This document shows positions 8,780-17,789 of a DNA stretch of 64,000 nt, in pieces. This DNA comes from Pseudomonadota bacterium (GTDB lineage: Bacteria > Pseudomonadota > Gammaproteobacteria > Burkholderiales > Rhodocyclaceae), in NCBI GenBank assembly GCA_029776255.1, contig JAKOTN010000033.1, positions 62,001-126,000 on the forward strand. The letters run 5' to 3'. Within the stretch, counting starts at the first letter, position 1. The number at the start of each line of letters is the position of its first letter. The position numbers and the translations under genes are program-made. Under the pieces are notes generated by a model. It was not told the DNA's origin and did not search any database. It was given only the letters and a program-made list of their open reading frames with translations.

Positions 8780-11391
8780 AGACGCTGCTCGACCCAGGCG
8801 CGCACCGAGGCCAACGCCGTGGGCAGCATCGCCGGCTCGGTGCCGCCGGCCTGCGCCATGTCCGGACGTCCGCCGCCCCTGCCGCCGATCTGGCGGGCGA
8901 CCATGTTGACCAGTTCGCCGGCCTTGACCTTGCCGGTCAGGTCGGCGGTGACGCCGGCGATCAGCGTCACCTTGCCGTCGCTGGTCGACGCCAGGACGAT
9001 GGCGGCGCTGCGCAGCTTGTCGCGCAGCTTGTCGATGGTCGCGCGCAAGGTGTTGACATCGGCGCCGTCCATGGACGCCGCCAGTACGCTGGCGCCCTTG
9101 ACGGCAACCGCCCGGGCGGTCAGTTCGTCGCCTTGCGCCGACGCCAGCCGGGCTTTCAGGCGGGCGAGATCCTTCTCCAGCGCGCGCACGCCGTCGAGCG
9201 TTTGCGCCAGTTTGGCCGGCAATTCGGCGACCGGCACCTTGAACGCCGCCGCCGCGTCGGCCAACGTCGCCTGTTGCTGCTGGACAACGGCCAGGGCGCC
9301 GTCGCCGGTGACCGCCTCGACCCGCCGCACGCCGGCGGCGACGCCGCTTTCGGCGACGATCTTGAACAGACCGATGTCGCCGCTGCGCCGGACGTGCACG
9401 CCGCCGCACAGTTCCTTGGACGAACCGATGGTCAGCACGCGCACCTCGTCGCCGTATTTCTCGCCGAACAGCATCATCGCGCCCGAGCGCTTGGCGTCGT
9501 CGATGCCCATGATCGCCGCCTCGGCGGCAACGTTGGCCAGGATCTCGTTGTTGACCAGAATTTCGACGCGCCGGATTTCGTCGTCGCTAAGCGGCGCGTT
9601 GTGCGCGAAATCGAAACGGGTTTTTTCCGGATCGACCAGCGAGCCTTTCTGCTGCACGTGGCTGCCGAGGACTTCGCGCAGCGCCTTGTGCATCAGGTGC
9701 GTCGCCGAGTGGTTGCGCACCGTGCGCGCGCGCGCCACCACGTCCACCTTGGCGGTCACGCCGTCGCCGACGCGCAGCGTGCCGGTGCGAACGACGCCCT
9801 GATGACCGGCCACCGTCGCCTGAATCTTTTGCGTGTCCTCGACCGCGAAAATCCCCTGCCCGCCGTGCAGCAGGCCCCGGTCGCCGACCTGGCCACCGGA
9901 TTCGGCGTAGAACGGCGTCTCGTCGAGGACGACGACACCGATCTCGCCTTCCTGCAGGCTGTCGACCGGGCTGCCGTCGCGATACAGGGCCAGCACCTTG
10001 CCGCCGTGATCCAGCGTTTCATAGCCGTGGAAGGCGGTCGCCGGACCGTGATAGTCGAGGGCGGCGGCCATCTTGAATTTACCGGCGGCCCGCGCCTGCT
10101 GTTTTTGCCGCGCCATCGCCGCGTCGAAGGCGGCGACATCGACGGTAACGCCGCGTTCGCGGCAGACATCGGCGGTCAGATCGAGCGGGAAGCCGAAGGT
10201 GTCGTGCAGCTTGAAGGCCGTTTCGCCGCTGAACGCCCGCCGGTCGCCCATGGCGTTCAGTTCGCCTTCGAGAATGGCCATTCCGTGTTCGATGGTCTCG
10301 AAGAAGCGCACTTCCTCCTGCCGCAGCACCTCGGCGACCCGCGCCTGATTGGCGGCCAGATCCGGGTAAGCGGCTCCCATTTCGGCGACCAGATCGGGCA
10401 CCAACCGGTGGAAGAAGGCGGTGCGCGCGCCGAGTTTGTAACCATGCCGGATCGCTCGCCGGATGATCCGCCGCAGAACGTAGCCCCGCCCTTCGTTGCC
10501 GGGAATCACGCCGTCGGAAATCAGGAAGGCGCAGGCGCGGATATGGTCGGCGAGCACCTTCAGCGACGGCGACTGGAGATCGGCGGTGGCGGTTTCGCGC
10601 GCGGCGGCGGCGATCAGCCGCACGAAGAGATCGATTTCGTAATTGCTGTGCACGTGTTGCAGCACGGCCGCCGTCCGTTCGAGGCCCATGCCGGTATCGA
10701 CCGAGGGCTTCGGCAGCGGGTGCATCGTGCCGGCCTCGTCGCGGTTGAACTGCATGAACACCAGATTCCAGATTTCGATGTAGCGGTCGCCATCCTCGTC
10801 CGGCGACCCCGGCGGCCCGCCCGGGATATCCTCGCCGTGGTCGTAGAAAATTTCGGTGCACGGCCCGCAGGGGCCGGTATCGCCCATCATCCAGAAATTG
10901 TCGGACGCGTGGCGCGCACCCTTGTTGTCGCCAATGCGCACCACCCGCTCGGCCGGCACGCCGACATCGTCGGTCCACAAGGCATAGGCTTCATCGTCCT
11001 CGGCGTACACCGTCACCCACAACCGTTCTGCCGGCAGGCGGTAGACGTCGACCAGCAGTTCCCAGGCGTAGCGGATGGCGTCGCGTTTGAAATAATCGCC
11101 GAACGAGAAATTGCCGAGCATTTCGAAAAAGGTGTGATGCCGCGCGGTGTAACCGACATTCTCCAGATCGTTGTGCTTGCCGCCGGCGCGGACACATTTC
11201 TGCGAGGTCGTCGCCCGCAAGTAGGGACGCCGGTCGAAACCGAGAAAGACGTCCTTGAACTGGTTCATGCCGGCGTTGGTGAACAACAAGGTCGGATCGG
11301 CATGCGGCACCAGCGAACTCGAGGCGACGATCTGGTGGCCCTTGGATTCAAAAAACTTCAGGAAAGTATCGCGGATTTCAGCGCTGTTCAT
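8776..11391 (-). CDS. alaS: Alanine--tRNA ligase
   Basis: The 871-residue protein charges tRNA-Ala. It has the class II catalytic core from residue 1 ([10 protein letters not shown], then [10 protein letters not shown] at about 37-46), the tRNA-recognition domain, the editing domain with zinc ligands HSATH (His 561, His 565) and CGGVH (Cys 662, His 666), and the C-Ala coiled-coil domain ending near [19 protein letters not shown]. Length equals that of other bacterial AlaRS. The editing motif reads CGGVH where most bacteria have CGGTH. Downstream, a threonine aldolase gene overlaps its stop codon, so at least three genes may share its transcript. Confidence 0.97.
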   Translation of the reverse strand: MNSAEIRDTFLKFFESKGHQIVASSSLVPHADPTLLFTNAGMNQFKDVFLGFDRRPYLRATTSQKCVRAGGKHNDLENVGYTARHHTFFEMLGNFSFGDYFKRDAIRYAWELLVDVYRLPAERLWVTVYAEDDEAYALWTDDVGVPAERVVRIGDNKGARHASDNFWMMGDTGPCGPCTEIFYDHGEDIPGGPPGSPDEDGDRYIEIWNLVFMQFNRDEAGTMHPLPKPSVDTGMGLERTAAVLQHVHSNYEIDLFVRLIAAAARETATADLQSPSLKVLADHIRACAFLISDGVIPGNEGRGYVLRRIIRRAIRHGYKLGARTAFFHRLVPDLVAEMGAAYPDLAANQARVAEVLRQEEVRFFETIEHGMAILEGELNAMGDRRAFSGETAFKLHDTFGFPLDLTADVCRERGVTVDVAAFDAAMARQKQQARAAGKFKMAAALDYHGPATAFHGYETLDHGGKVLALYRDGSPVDSLQEGEIGVVVLDETPFYAESGGQVGDRGLLHGGQGIFAVEDTQKIQATVAGHQGVVRTGTLRVGDGVTAKVDVVARARTVRNHSATHLMHKALREVLGSHVQQKGSLVDPEKTRFDFAHNAPLSDDEIRRVEILVNNEILANVAAEAAIMGIDDAKRSGAMMLFGEKYGDEVRVLTIGSSKELCGGVHVRRSGDIGLFKIVAESGVAAGVRRVEAVTGDGALAVVQQQQATLADAAAAFKVPVAELPAKLAQTLDGVRALEKDLARLKARLASAQGDELTARAVAVKGASVLAASMDGADVNTLRATIDKLRDKLRSAAIVLASTSDGKVTLIAGVTADLTGKVKAGELVNMVARQIGGRGGGRPDMAQAGGTEPAMLPTALASVRAWVEQRL

Positions 11392-11617
11392 CGTCGTCCA
11401 TCCCTGCTCGGGGCTCGTTCAAAGAGCAGCGATTCTAACGTGAACGCTGGAGCGGCGACTGGAGTGCCGCCGCCAGAGAATGACGGAGCGTTTGCAAGCG
11501 AATTGGCGGCGGGACGTCGAACGCCACCCCGATGACGACTCTTGGCCCGCGCGCGATGCCGTTGAAATCAGTCGCCGGCAGGAGTCGACCAGCCGTTCCC
11601 ATTCGCCTCGCCAGCGG

Positions 11618-13234
11618 TCAGTCGCTGCCTTGCACCACTTTCTGCACGTGATCGACCACCGTTTGCAGAATGCTGGCTTGTTTGGCCAGATCCTGCGATA
11701 ACGCCAGAACCGTGCTCACACCGGCCTGATTTCCTTCGCCAAGACTCGCCATCCGTTCCATCTGCGTGCTGATGTTCGATAACGACCTTTCCTGAAGGGA
11801 GGTGGCGCGGTCGATATCCTGCAAGGCCGACGAAAGAGCGCCAACTTGTCCGAACACCTCTCTCAGGACTTTCCGCGTCGTTTCGAGCGACGACTGACCA
11901 TGATCGATCTGCCGGCGAACGGTCGGCACGCGCTCCGCCGCCAGGGCTTTCATCATTGTCGATACGTTCTCCAGTTGTCCGCGAGCGCCGTCGAGCATGG
12001 CGGTGATTTCGCCAGCGGATGTGTTGCTGACGGCCGACAAGCGTGCCACTTCGTCAGCGACAACAGCGAAACCCCGACCATGTTCGCCAGCGCGAGCGGC
12101 TTCGATCGCCGCGTTCAACGACAGGATTTTGGTGTGGAAGGCAATATCGGTGATCGTCTGATTGCGATTGGCGATTTCCTGAAAAATGCCGTTCATTGTC
12201 GTCACCTGGCGATTGGCGTCTTCGATGGCTTCGATGACGTCGTTGGTGCCCTGTATCATGTGGTTGATCGATTCGCCAAGCTGATCGATCGAGTCGTTGC
12301 CCGCATCGAGCGAGTCATTGGTTTGCGTCGCCGTCGCCAGTGAGCGATGGACGGATCGCGCGGTGTTTTTGAAATTGTCGTCGAGCACCGACACCGCCTC
12401 GAACGAGTGTCGCACCGCCACGCCTTGTTCGGATACGGCGGTTTTCAGTTCATCGAGCTGCTCGCGCACCTGACGTGCCGTGCTATCGGTCGTCCCGGCT
12501 TGCGCCTCGAGATCGTCGATCGCCTCCAACAATGGTTTGCTGACCATCGCGGCAATGGCGTTTGAAAACCGATGCGCCACCGTCAGGGACAGCGTCAGCA
12601 GAATCACACCTATCGCTACCGTGCCGTAAATGAAGTTTTGAGTCGTTTGCAAGGCGCCGTCCAGCGATTGACCGGTCGATTGGCTGATCGATCCAAGCGT
12701 GTTGCGGATTTTTGACATCACTGGCAGCAAGCCCTCGGCGAAAAGTTTGACGGCCTTTTGCCGGTCGTCGGCGGACGAGGCGTCCTTGATGTCGTTTTCG
12801 ACCGAGGTCAGCAGCGGCAGATCGAAAGAGCTGAACTCTTCGATTTCCGACTGGATATCTTTGTCGTCCAGTCGTTTTCCCAATTGATCCAGCGCGCCGG
12901 TGATCTTTTCGAACGTGTTTTTGTAGTCTTGCCAGTGCGTGTCGGACGGCTCATTGATATAGGTGGTGATGGTCGTCAGGGCTTGATGGAGATGCATCTG
13001 TATGGCTTCGGCCTCTCCAGCAAGCGCTCGCGACTCCGAAACTCGCGCCTGCATGGCCAAGACCACCAGAGAACCCAACGACGAAACCACCAAGGAAATC
13101 GTCATCAACACGCCAAGGGCAAAACCAACGATCAGGATTTTCTTGCGCAAGGTCGAGCGCTCGATGAAACGGAACACCTTCGGTCGCGCGCGTTTAACTC
13201 CTCCACCGTTGGCAATCTGGGTCCCACCAGCCAT
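11618..13234 (-). CDS. Methyl-accepting chemotaxis protein without a clear HAMP domain
   Basis: The 538-residue chemoreceptor has transmembrane helices at about 30-55 and 185-210 that enclose a helical periplasmic sensor of about 130 residues. Downstream it forms the long coiled-coil signalling hairpin. The tip reads [20 protein letters not shown], then [13 protein letters not shown], which is recognisably the CheA/CheW-binding tip but differs from the common [10 protein letters not shown] wording. Between the second membrane helix and the coiled coil I see no convincing HAMP domain. The ATG follows a strong AGGAGG. It is divergent from a small periplasmic helical protein and may sense the same signal. 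Confidence 0.88.
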   Translation of the reverse strand: MAGGTQIANGGGVKRARPKVFRFIERSTLRKKILIVGFALGVLMTISLVVSSLGSLVVLAMQARVSESRALAGEAEAIQMHLHQALTTITTYINEPSDTHWQDYKNTFEKITGALDQLGKRLDDKDIQSEIEEFSSFDLPLLTSVENDIKDASSADDRQKAVKLFAEGLLPVMSKIRNTLGSISQSTGQSLDGALQTTQNFIYGTVAIGVILLTLSLTVAHRFSNAIAAMVSKPLLEAIDDLEAQAGTTDSTARQVREQLDELKTAVSEQGVAVRHSFEAVSVLDDNFKNTARSVHRSLATATQTNDSLDAGNDSIDQLGESINHMIQGTNDVIEAIEDANRQVTTMNGIFQEIANRNQTITDIAFHTKILSLNAAIEAARAGEHGRGFAVVADEVARLSAVSNTSAGEITAMLDGARGQLENVSTMMKALAAERVPTVRRQIDHGQSSLETTRKVLREVFGQVGALSSALQDIDRATSLQERSLSNISTQMERMASLGEGNQAGVSTVLALSQDLAKQASILQTVVDHVQKVVQGSD

Positions 13235-13427
13235 CGCACCCTCCTGGAAAAACGAACTTAACTCGGATATAAATAATTTTCTATACTAATAAGTGTATCT
13301 TAGCCGACAAGTGATGGCAAAAAAACAGCCATGGAATTGGCAATTGAAGTACGGCGACCAATGCGTCCGCGCGTTCAGACCGCCGTTTGACTATCCCGTC
13401 CCTTCTTCTCTCGTGGAGGTTGTAAAA

Positions 13428-13838
13428 ATGTTGAAAAAAAACGTGTTTCCCGCCTTGCTGTTGGTCATGGCCGTCGGTTTTTCCAACGTTGTCCTGGCGT
13501 CTTCCGGCGCTGACGTCAAAGCCGCGATGGGGCCACTGCGCGATTCCCTGTTGACCATGCTCAAAAATGCCGACAAACGGGGACCGGAACAACAAAAGGC
13601 GGTGAAGGAAACCGCCGGCAAGGTCTCGCAATTGATCAAGGAACTGAAGGTGCCCGCCGATAAGGAAAGCGTTGCGGCGGAATTGAAATCGGTATGGAAC
13701 GAGTTCAACAAGGTGCGTGAGGAAAAAGTGGTGCCCGCCATCCTCGCCGGTAACACCTCTGAAGCGGAAAAACTGGCCAATGGTGAGCAAAAGCAGCGAT
13801 TGATGAAAATCATGCAGCTTTGCGATCAACTCAAATAG
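13428..13838 (+). CDS. Small periplasmic four-helix-bundle-like protein
   Basis: The 136-residue product has a signal peptide (MLKKNVFPALLLVMAVGFSN, cleavage probably after VLA at about 24). The mature protein is almost entirely amphipathic helix. Segments such as WNEFNKVREEKVVPAILAG, then NTSEAEKLANG, read like the last helices of the 4HB_MCP ligand-binding domain of chemoreceptors, but there is no second membrane helix, HAMP or signalling part. The start is fixed by GGAGG at 13415-13419; a longer frame to 13293 runs through the promoter region. It is divergent from a chemoreceptor gene. A role as soluble sensor or ligand carrier is inference. Confidence 0.7.
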   Translation: MLKKNVFPALLLVMAVGFSNVVLASSGADVKAAMGPLRDSLLTMLKNADKRGPEQQKAVKETAGKVSQLIKELKVPADKESVAAELKSVWNEFNKVREEKVVPAILAGNTSEAEKLANGEQKQRLMKIMQLCDQLK

Positions 13839-13993
13839 CCAGCCAGACAGCGGGCGGAATTCCGCGCGGAGCGATATCTTTCCGGCAACACGAACGAGTG
13901 CCGAGGGCGGGAGGCGCCCGATTCGCGTTGTCGGGCCTTGATCGACTCGATATCCCAGCCAAGGCCAGATGACCCGCGCCCGGGACGCGCCGC

Positions 13994-14746
13994 CTACGCG
14001 AATAGCCGCTCGCCGAGGCAGTCGACGCGATCGGAAAACACGGCGGAGACTCCGCGCGAGAACAGTTCGGCGGCCCACCGCGGTTCATTGACGGTGTAGC
14101 ACAGCACCGGTAACGCCGCCGCCCGCGCCCGCCGCAGCAGATCGTCGTTCACTTGCGTGGCGTCACAGTGCACGCTGACCGCCGCCAGATCGCGGCAACG
14201 TGCCAGCCAGTCCGTCGGCGGACTTTCGAACAGGCACCCCAGCGGCAGTTCGGGCGCCGCCGCACGCGCCGCCGTCAGCGCGGTTTCGGAGAACGAGGAC
14301 AGCAAGGGCATGGGCGCGCCGGCCCAGAGTTCGCGGACGCAACGCGCCACCACATCGCCAGTTGCCGTGTCGAAACCGCTCGCCGGCTTGATCTCGATAT
14401 TGGCTAGTAAATCCAATTCCCGGCATAAGCGCGCGGCGTCGGCCAGGGTCGGCAAGGGTTCGCCGGCAAACGCCGGGTGATGGCGAACGCCGGCATCGCG
14501 GCGCCGCAAGTCGGCGTCGCGCGTGGCGCTGACCGCGCCGGCGCCGTCGGTCGTCCGTTGCAGGGTTTCGTCGTGGATCAGCCATGGCGAGCCATCGGCC
14601 GACAGCATGACGTCGAACTCGACCGCCCGCACGCCCAGGCGGGCGGCCACGCGCAAGCCCGCGAGGGTGTTTTCCGGCGCCAGGGCGCCACCGCAGCGGT
14701 GGGCGAAAACGCGCGGTAAACGCCAGCCGAGCGCTGGAGGACTCAC
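13994..14746 (-). CDS. ugpQ: Glycerophosphodiester phosphodiesterase
   Basis: This 250-residue cytoplasmic TIM-barrel enzyme hydrolyses glycerophosphodiesters to glycerol-3-phosphate and an alcohol. The catalytic HRCGG-x-PENT motif sits at about 17-28, the metal ligands follow in VEFDVMLSADG (about 42-52) and the second histidine is in LIHDETLQRTTDG. Length and absence of a signal peptide match cytoplasmic UgpQ. The start is a GTG at 14744-14746 that overlaps the ugpB stop codon by two bases, so the two are translated from one message. The transporter genes ugpA, ugpE and ugpC that normally lie between or beside them are absent here. Confidence 0.9.
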   Translation of the reverse strand: MSPPALGWRLPRVFAHRCGGALAPENTLAGLRVAARLGVRAVEFDVMLSADGSPWLIHDETLQRTTDGAGAVSATRDADLRRRDAGVRHHPAFAGEPLPTLADAARLCRELDLLANIEIKPASGFDTATGDVVARCVRELWAGAPMPLLSSFSETALTAARAAAPELPLGCLFESPPTDWLARCRDLAAVSVHCDATQVNDDLLRRARAAALPVLCYTVNEPRWAAELFSRGVSAVFSDRVDCLGERLFA

Positions 14747-15999
14747 TTTGGCAACTGGGTGCGCAAGGCCGCCGGCAACACCGCGTTACCCCGTTCGACG
14801 GCGACATCCAGCGCTTGTTTGGCCGTTTTCTTGCCCGACCAAGTGGCTTCCAGTTCTTCCTCGACGATGATCCGCACCTTGTCGATTTCCGAAACCCGTA
14901 CCGGATTGAGAGCGCCAGGGCCTTTCAACTGGTTATAAGCGACATTCAAGCCCACGACATCGTCCTTCAGCAGCTTGCTGCCGGCGGCGGCGCGGGCGGC
15001 GGCGGTCATCGGCAGAAAACCGCCGGCGGTGGTCAGCTGGACTTGTATTTCCGGTTCGAGCAGGAAGCTGACGAAGCGCGCCACGCCTTTGTATTCGACG
15101 GCTTTTTGACCGGTGCCAACCCAGAGCGACGCGCCGCTGGCCACCGTCTGCGCCGGCACGCCGGGCAAATCGTCATGGTAGGGTAGCGGCGACACGCCGG
15201 TATCTTTTTTCCGTTGAGCGTCCAGCGTGGCGAAGGCGGACGAGGTGCTGGTCAACATGCCGCATTCGCCGGCGGCAAAACGCCGGTCGGCCTCGTCGCG
15301 CCGATCGAAATAGATGAAGAAACGGGCCTTGGCCCAGGTCGTCAGCATCGCCATGTGCTTGACTTGCACCAGACTGTTGAACATCAGCCGGCCTTTACCG
15401 TCGGCCACCGGCACCCCGTTCCAGGTGCTCAGGTTGTCGATATGCACCCAGGCCGGCCACGAGGTGGTGTAAGGGCAGCTGCTGCCGGCATCAAACAACT
15501 TGTCGGCCGCTTTTTGCACCTCGATCCAGGTTCGCGGCGGTTTCTCGGGGTCGAGACCGGCCTTGCGGAAGGACGCTTTGTTGATGAACAGCACCGGCGT
15601 TCCAAAGGCCACCGGCAAGGCGAACAGGTTACCCTTGGCATCGGTCAGGCCGACACGCAGTTCGGGCGATAGCTGGCCGGCATCGAGCGGCTCCCCGGCG
15701 TCCTTCATCACCGTGTGCAGCGGCCGGAAATTTCCTTTCGCGGCAACGAATTGCGCCTGTTCCTCACGCGTCGCCAGGTTCAGATCCTTCGGTGCGCCGC
15801 CTTGCACGCGCCGCACCAGCTTGACTTGATAGTCGTGCTGTCGCGCGTTGAAGACACCCACCAGTTTTTCCAGCCGCTCCGCCCGCTCCTCGTCGAGCTG
15901 GTGCGAAAGCTCAAGATCGATTGCCGCTGTCGCGGAGAAAGAAGCGGAACCGGTAAGAAGCAGCAGCATTGCCGCCGGAAGGAATGTGGATAAACGCAT
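14743..15999 (-). CDS. ugpB: Periplasmic glycerol-3-phosphate-type solute-binding protein
   Basis: The 418-residue protein has a signal peptide (about 1-25, ending SATAA) and the family 1 extracellular solute-binding fold. Diagnostic UgpB-like stretches include LPVAFGTPVLFINKASFRKAG, reading here as residues about 128-148, the CPYTTSWPAWVHIDN segment and GASLWVG. UgpB delivers sn-glycerol-3-phosphate or glycerophosphodiesters to an ABC transporter. Upstream GAGG precedes the ATG. The gene is followed directly by ugpQ. No permease or ATPase gene is near, so it must use a transporter encoded elsewhere or have another role. Confidence 0.85.
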   Translation of the reverse strand: MRLSTFLPAAMLLLLTGSASFSATAAIDLELSHQLDEERAERLEKLVGVFNARQHDYQVKLVRRVQGGAPKDLNLATREEQAQFVAAKGNFRPLHTVMKDAGEPLDAGQLSPELRVGLTDAKGNLFALPVAFGTPVLFINKASFRKAGLDPEKPPRTWIEVQKAADKLFDAGSSCPYTTSWPAWVHIDNLSTWNGVPVADGKGRLMFNSLVQVKHMAMLTTWAKARFFIYFDRRDEADRRFAAGECGMLTSTSSAFATLDAQRKKDTGVSPLPYHDDLPGVPAQTVASGASLWVGTGQKAVEYKGVARFVSFLLEPEIQVQLTTAGGFLPMTAAARAAAGSKLLKDDVVGLNVAYNQLKGPGALNPVRVSEIDKVRIIVEEELEATWSGKKTAKQALDVAVERGNAVLPAALRTQLPK

Positions 16000-16082
16000 C
16001 GCGACCTCGGACGTAACAGAAAAAAGGGGGATTATAGTGGCTGCGCCCTCCTTTCACCGAGCGAGACGTATTGTCCCCGGGA

Positions 16083-17117
16083 TCATCCGACTTTCCGCAG
16101 GCACTTCGCCATGCCCTCGGCGCAGCGGCGATCGAGCGTAAACCGTGCTTCCGGCGTGCCCCAGGCGTCACGAGGCGTGACGGTCAACGTCGTGTCGTTG
16201 ATGTCGACGCTGAGAAAGCCGTGCGCCGAACTGGAGAAACGCAGTTCTTCCGGCGTTTCCTTGATGTCGTAGAGTTCGGCGCCGCCCGCGCCGGAAATCG
16301 CGTAGGCCGGTTCGCCATCGCGGGCGATGATCTGCTGATCATGGTCGTGACCGGAAAGATAAAAATCGACCCCCGCGCGTTGCATCGCCGGCAAAAGCGC
16401 CTGGAGCATCTCCGCCATCAGACCGTGTTTGCCGTGGTTTCTTATCGGGTAATGGCCGATCACCATCTTCCATACCGGCGCCGTCGGCGACGCCGCGAAC
16501 TGCCGCTCGATGAATGCCGCCTCTTCGGCAAGCGCATCGGGACCGCGCACGGTATCGATGAACACGATGCGCAGCAGCGGACGCTGGTCGTTTTTGCCGA
16601 AATCCTGACTGTAATACCAGTTCGGCATCCGCCAGCGACCGGAACCCCGATGCTCCCGGGCGTAATCCAGTTCGGCGACCGGATTGCCCATATGGTCGTG
16701 ATTGCCGAGTACGGCAAAAAACGGCACCGCCTCAAGGAATTTGCCCCGATACACGTTCTCGAAGCGCGACAGCCATTCGATCTGCGTACTTGAATCGATT
16801 CCTCGAGAATAGAAATTGTCGCCAAGCAAGGCGACAAAATCCAGGCGCCCTTGTTGCTCGGCGACTTTTTCCATGCCGTGCGCGATCAGCCACTGCGCCG
16901 GCTTGCCGCTCCCCTGGTCGCCAAGCGCAAAAAAGTGAATCTCGCCGGGTTTCGCCGCCGAAGGATTTTCGGTAAACGGGCGGTAATGCGGCACCCAGAT
17001 CAAATACGCGACGGCGGCGGCGAGCGCGCCTGCCCCCAATGTCGCCATCGACAGCACCCTGGTAGCCAAGCGTGCCAGCCTTCGCCAAAGCGATGTCGTG
17101 TCGTTCATGGTGGTCAT
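16083..17117 (-). CDS. Membrane-anchored metallophosphoesterase, purple acid phosphatase-like
   Basis: The 344-residue protein has one N-terminal membrane helix (about 24-44) and a periplasmic phosphatase domain. The five metal-binding blocks of the calcineurin-like superfamily are complete: GDQG, GDNFYSRG, GNHDH, GHYP and SGHDHDQQ. The GDNFYSRG and GHYP wording resembles tartrate-resistant (type 5) acid phosphatases. It probably releases phosphate from organic phosphates outside the cytoplasm, which fits the neighbouring ugpB-ugpQ genes. A GGAAAG site supports the first ATG (17117); a second ATG follows at 17108. The gene is divergent from the small gene before the PP2C gene. Confidence 0.85.
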   Translation of the reverse strand: MTTMNDTTSLWRRLARLATRVLSMATLGAGALAAAVAYLIWVPHYRPFTENPSAAKPGEIHFFALGDQGSGKPAQWLIAHGMEKVAEQQGRLDFVALLGDNFYSRGIDSSTQIEWLSRFENVYRGKFLEAVPFFAVLGNHDHMGNPVAELDYAREHRGSGRWRMPNWYYSQDFGKNDQRPLLRIVFIDTVRGPDALAEEAAFIERQFAASPTAPVWKMVIGHYPIRNHGKHGLMAEMLQALLPAMQRAGVDFYLSGHDHDQQIIARDGEPAYAISGAGGAELYDIKETPEELRFSSSAHGFLSVDINDTTLTVTPRDAWGTPEARFTLDRRCAEGMAKCLRKVG

Positions 17118-17439
17118 GGTGGCACTTTCCAGACAATGATAAGAAAATCGGGAGCTTATACGCTTATTTCCTCAAGTCAAAATTAAAGATCGCACTCCCG
17201 TGCGCGCCAATGGCAAGGCTCCCGCCATCGCGGTGACCGAATGAGTGACGACGGCTGGCCGCGACCCCGAAACAAGGCCACAAGCGGCGACAAATGCCTC
17301 ATACCACCTCCCCACAAGCCACGAACGCGATAGAATCGACTACACTGTCGATGACGGCCCGATAACAATCAGAAAATCGCGGCCATCAGCGAAATGGAGC
17401 GCGCGAGGGGTCCGCTTCCGCAAACGAGATAAATTCAAA
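17118..17439. other. Intergenic region between divergent genes
   Basis: This 322-base region separates the phosphatase gene from the small gene at 17440. On the minus strand a TTGACT (17175-17180) and a TATAAG (17155-17160) are present, but only 14 bases apart, too close for a standard sigma-70 promoter. A frame open from 17245 continues into the downstream gene, but its product looks random and lacks a ribosome binding site. I see nothing else that is convincing. Confidence 0.3.
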
Positions 17440-17760
17440 ATGACGGCTGAGCGACGACAAAACGATCTGTTGCGGTCGATGTTCGACGACGCATTGGTCA
17501 TGATCGAACCGTTCTTCAATCCTACACAGGGTTGGGCGGGCCAGGCGCTTGAGCATCTGGCGTATCGCGTCGTGCGCGAAAATTTTCCGTCGTTGAGCGT
17601 TGAGGAGATTCACGCCTTGGTGGTGGCGGCGCATCGGCTATACCTTGCGCGTCACCCGGCATCCGTTGACCCTTCGCGGTTCGACACGGTACACCACTCT
17701 CAACACCCCAACGCTGTCATCTTCGATGCCTCGACTCCAAACCGACGGCCAGTTCGATGA
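17440..17760 (+). CDS. Small protein of unknown function upstream of PP2C phosphatase
   Basis: The 106-residue product, from the ATG at 17440, contains a compact helical segment (residues about 7-72) rich in aromatic and acidic residues, then a polar tail with repeated His and Asn. I do not recognise a family. It has no signal peptide or membrane helix. The gene lies 29 bp upstream of the PP2C gene on the same strand and is probably co-transcribed with it. The frame is open up to 17245 (GTG), but the extra part has poor coding character, so the later ATG is preferred despite a weak ribosome binding site. Confidence 0.5.
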   Translation: MTAERRQNDLLRSMFDDALVMIEPFFNPTQGWAGQALEHLAYRVVRENFPSLSVEEIHALVVAAHRLYLARHPASVDPSRFDTVHHSQHPNAVIFDASTPNRRPVR

Positions 17761-17789
17761 CTGGACGACCATCGGTAGGAAACCTGTAA

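Noticed and set aside
8743-11535. 930-codon open frame antisense to alaS
   Set aside because: It mirrors the codon pattern of a certain alaS gene on the other strand, and its translation is low-complexity and Gly/Arg/Val/Asp-rich with no domain.
13851-13864. Palindrome GCGGAATTCCGC after the small periplasmic protein gene as a terminator
   Set aside because: It has no loop and no T-run, so it cannot form a normal terminator hairpin.
17155-17180. TTGACT and TATAAG pair upstream of the acid phosphatase-like gene
   Set aside because: The spacer is 14 bases, too short for a normal sigma-70 promoter.
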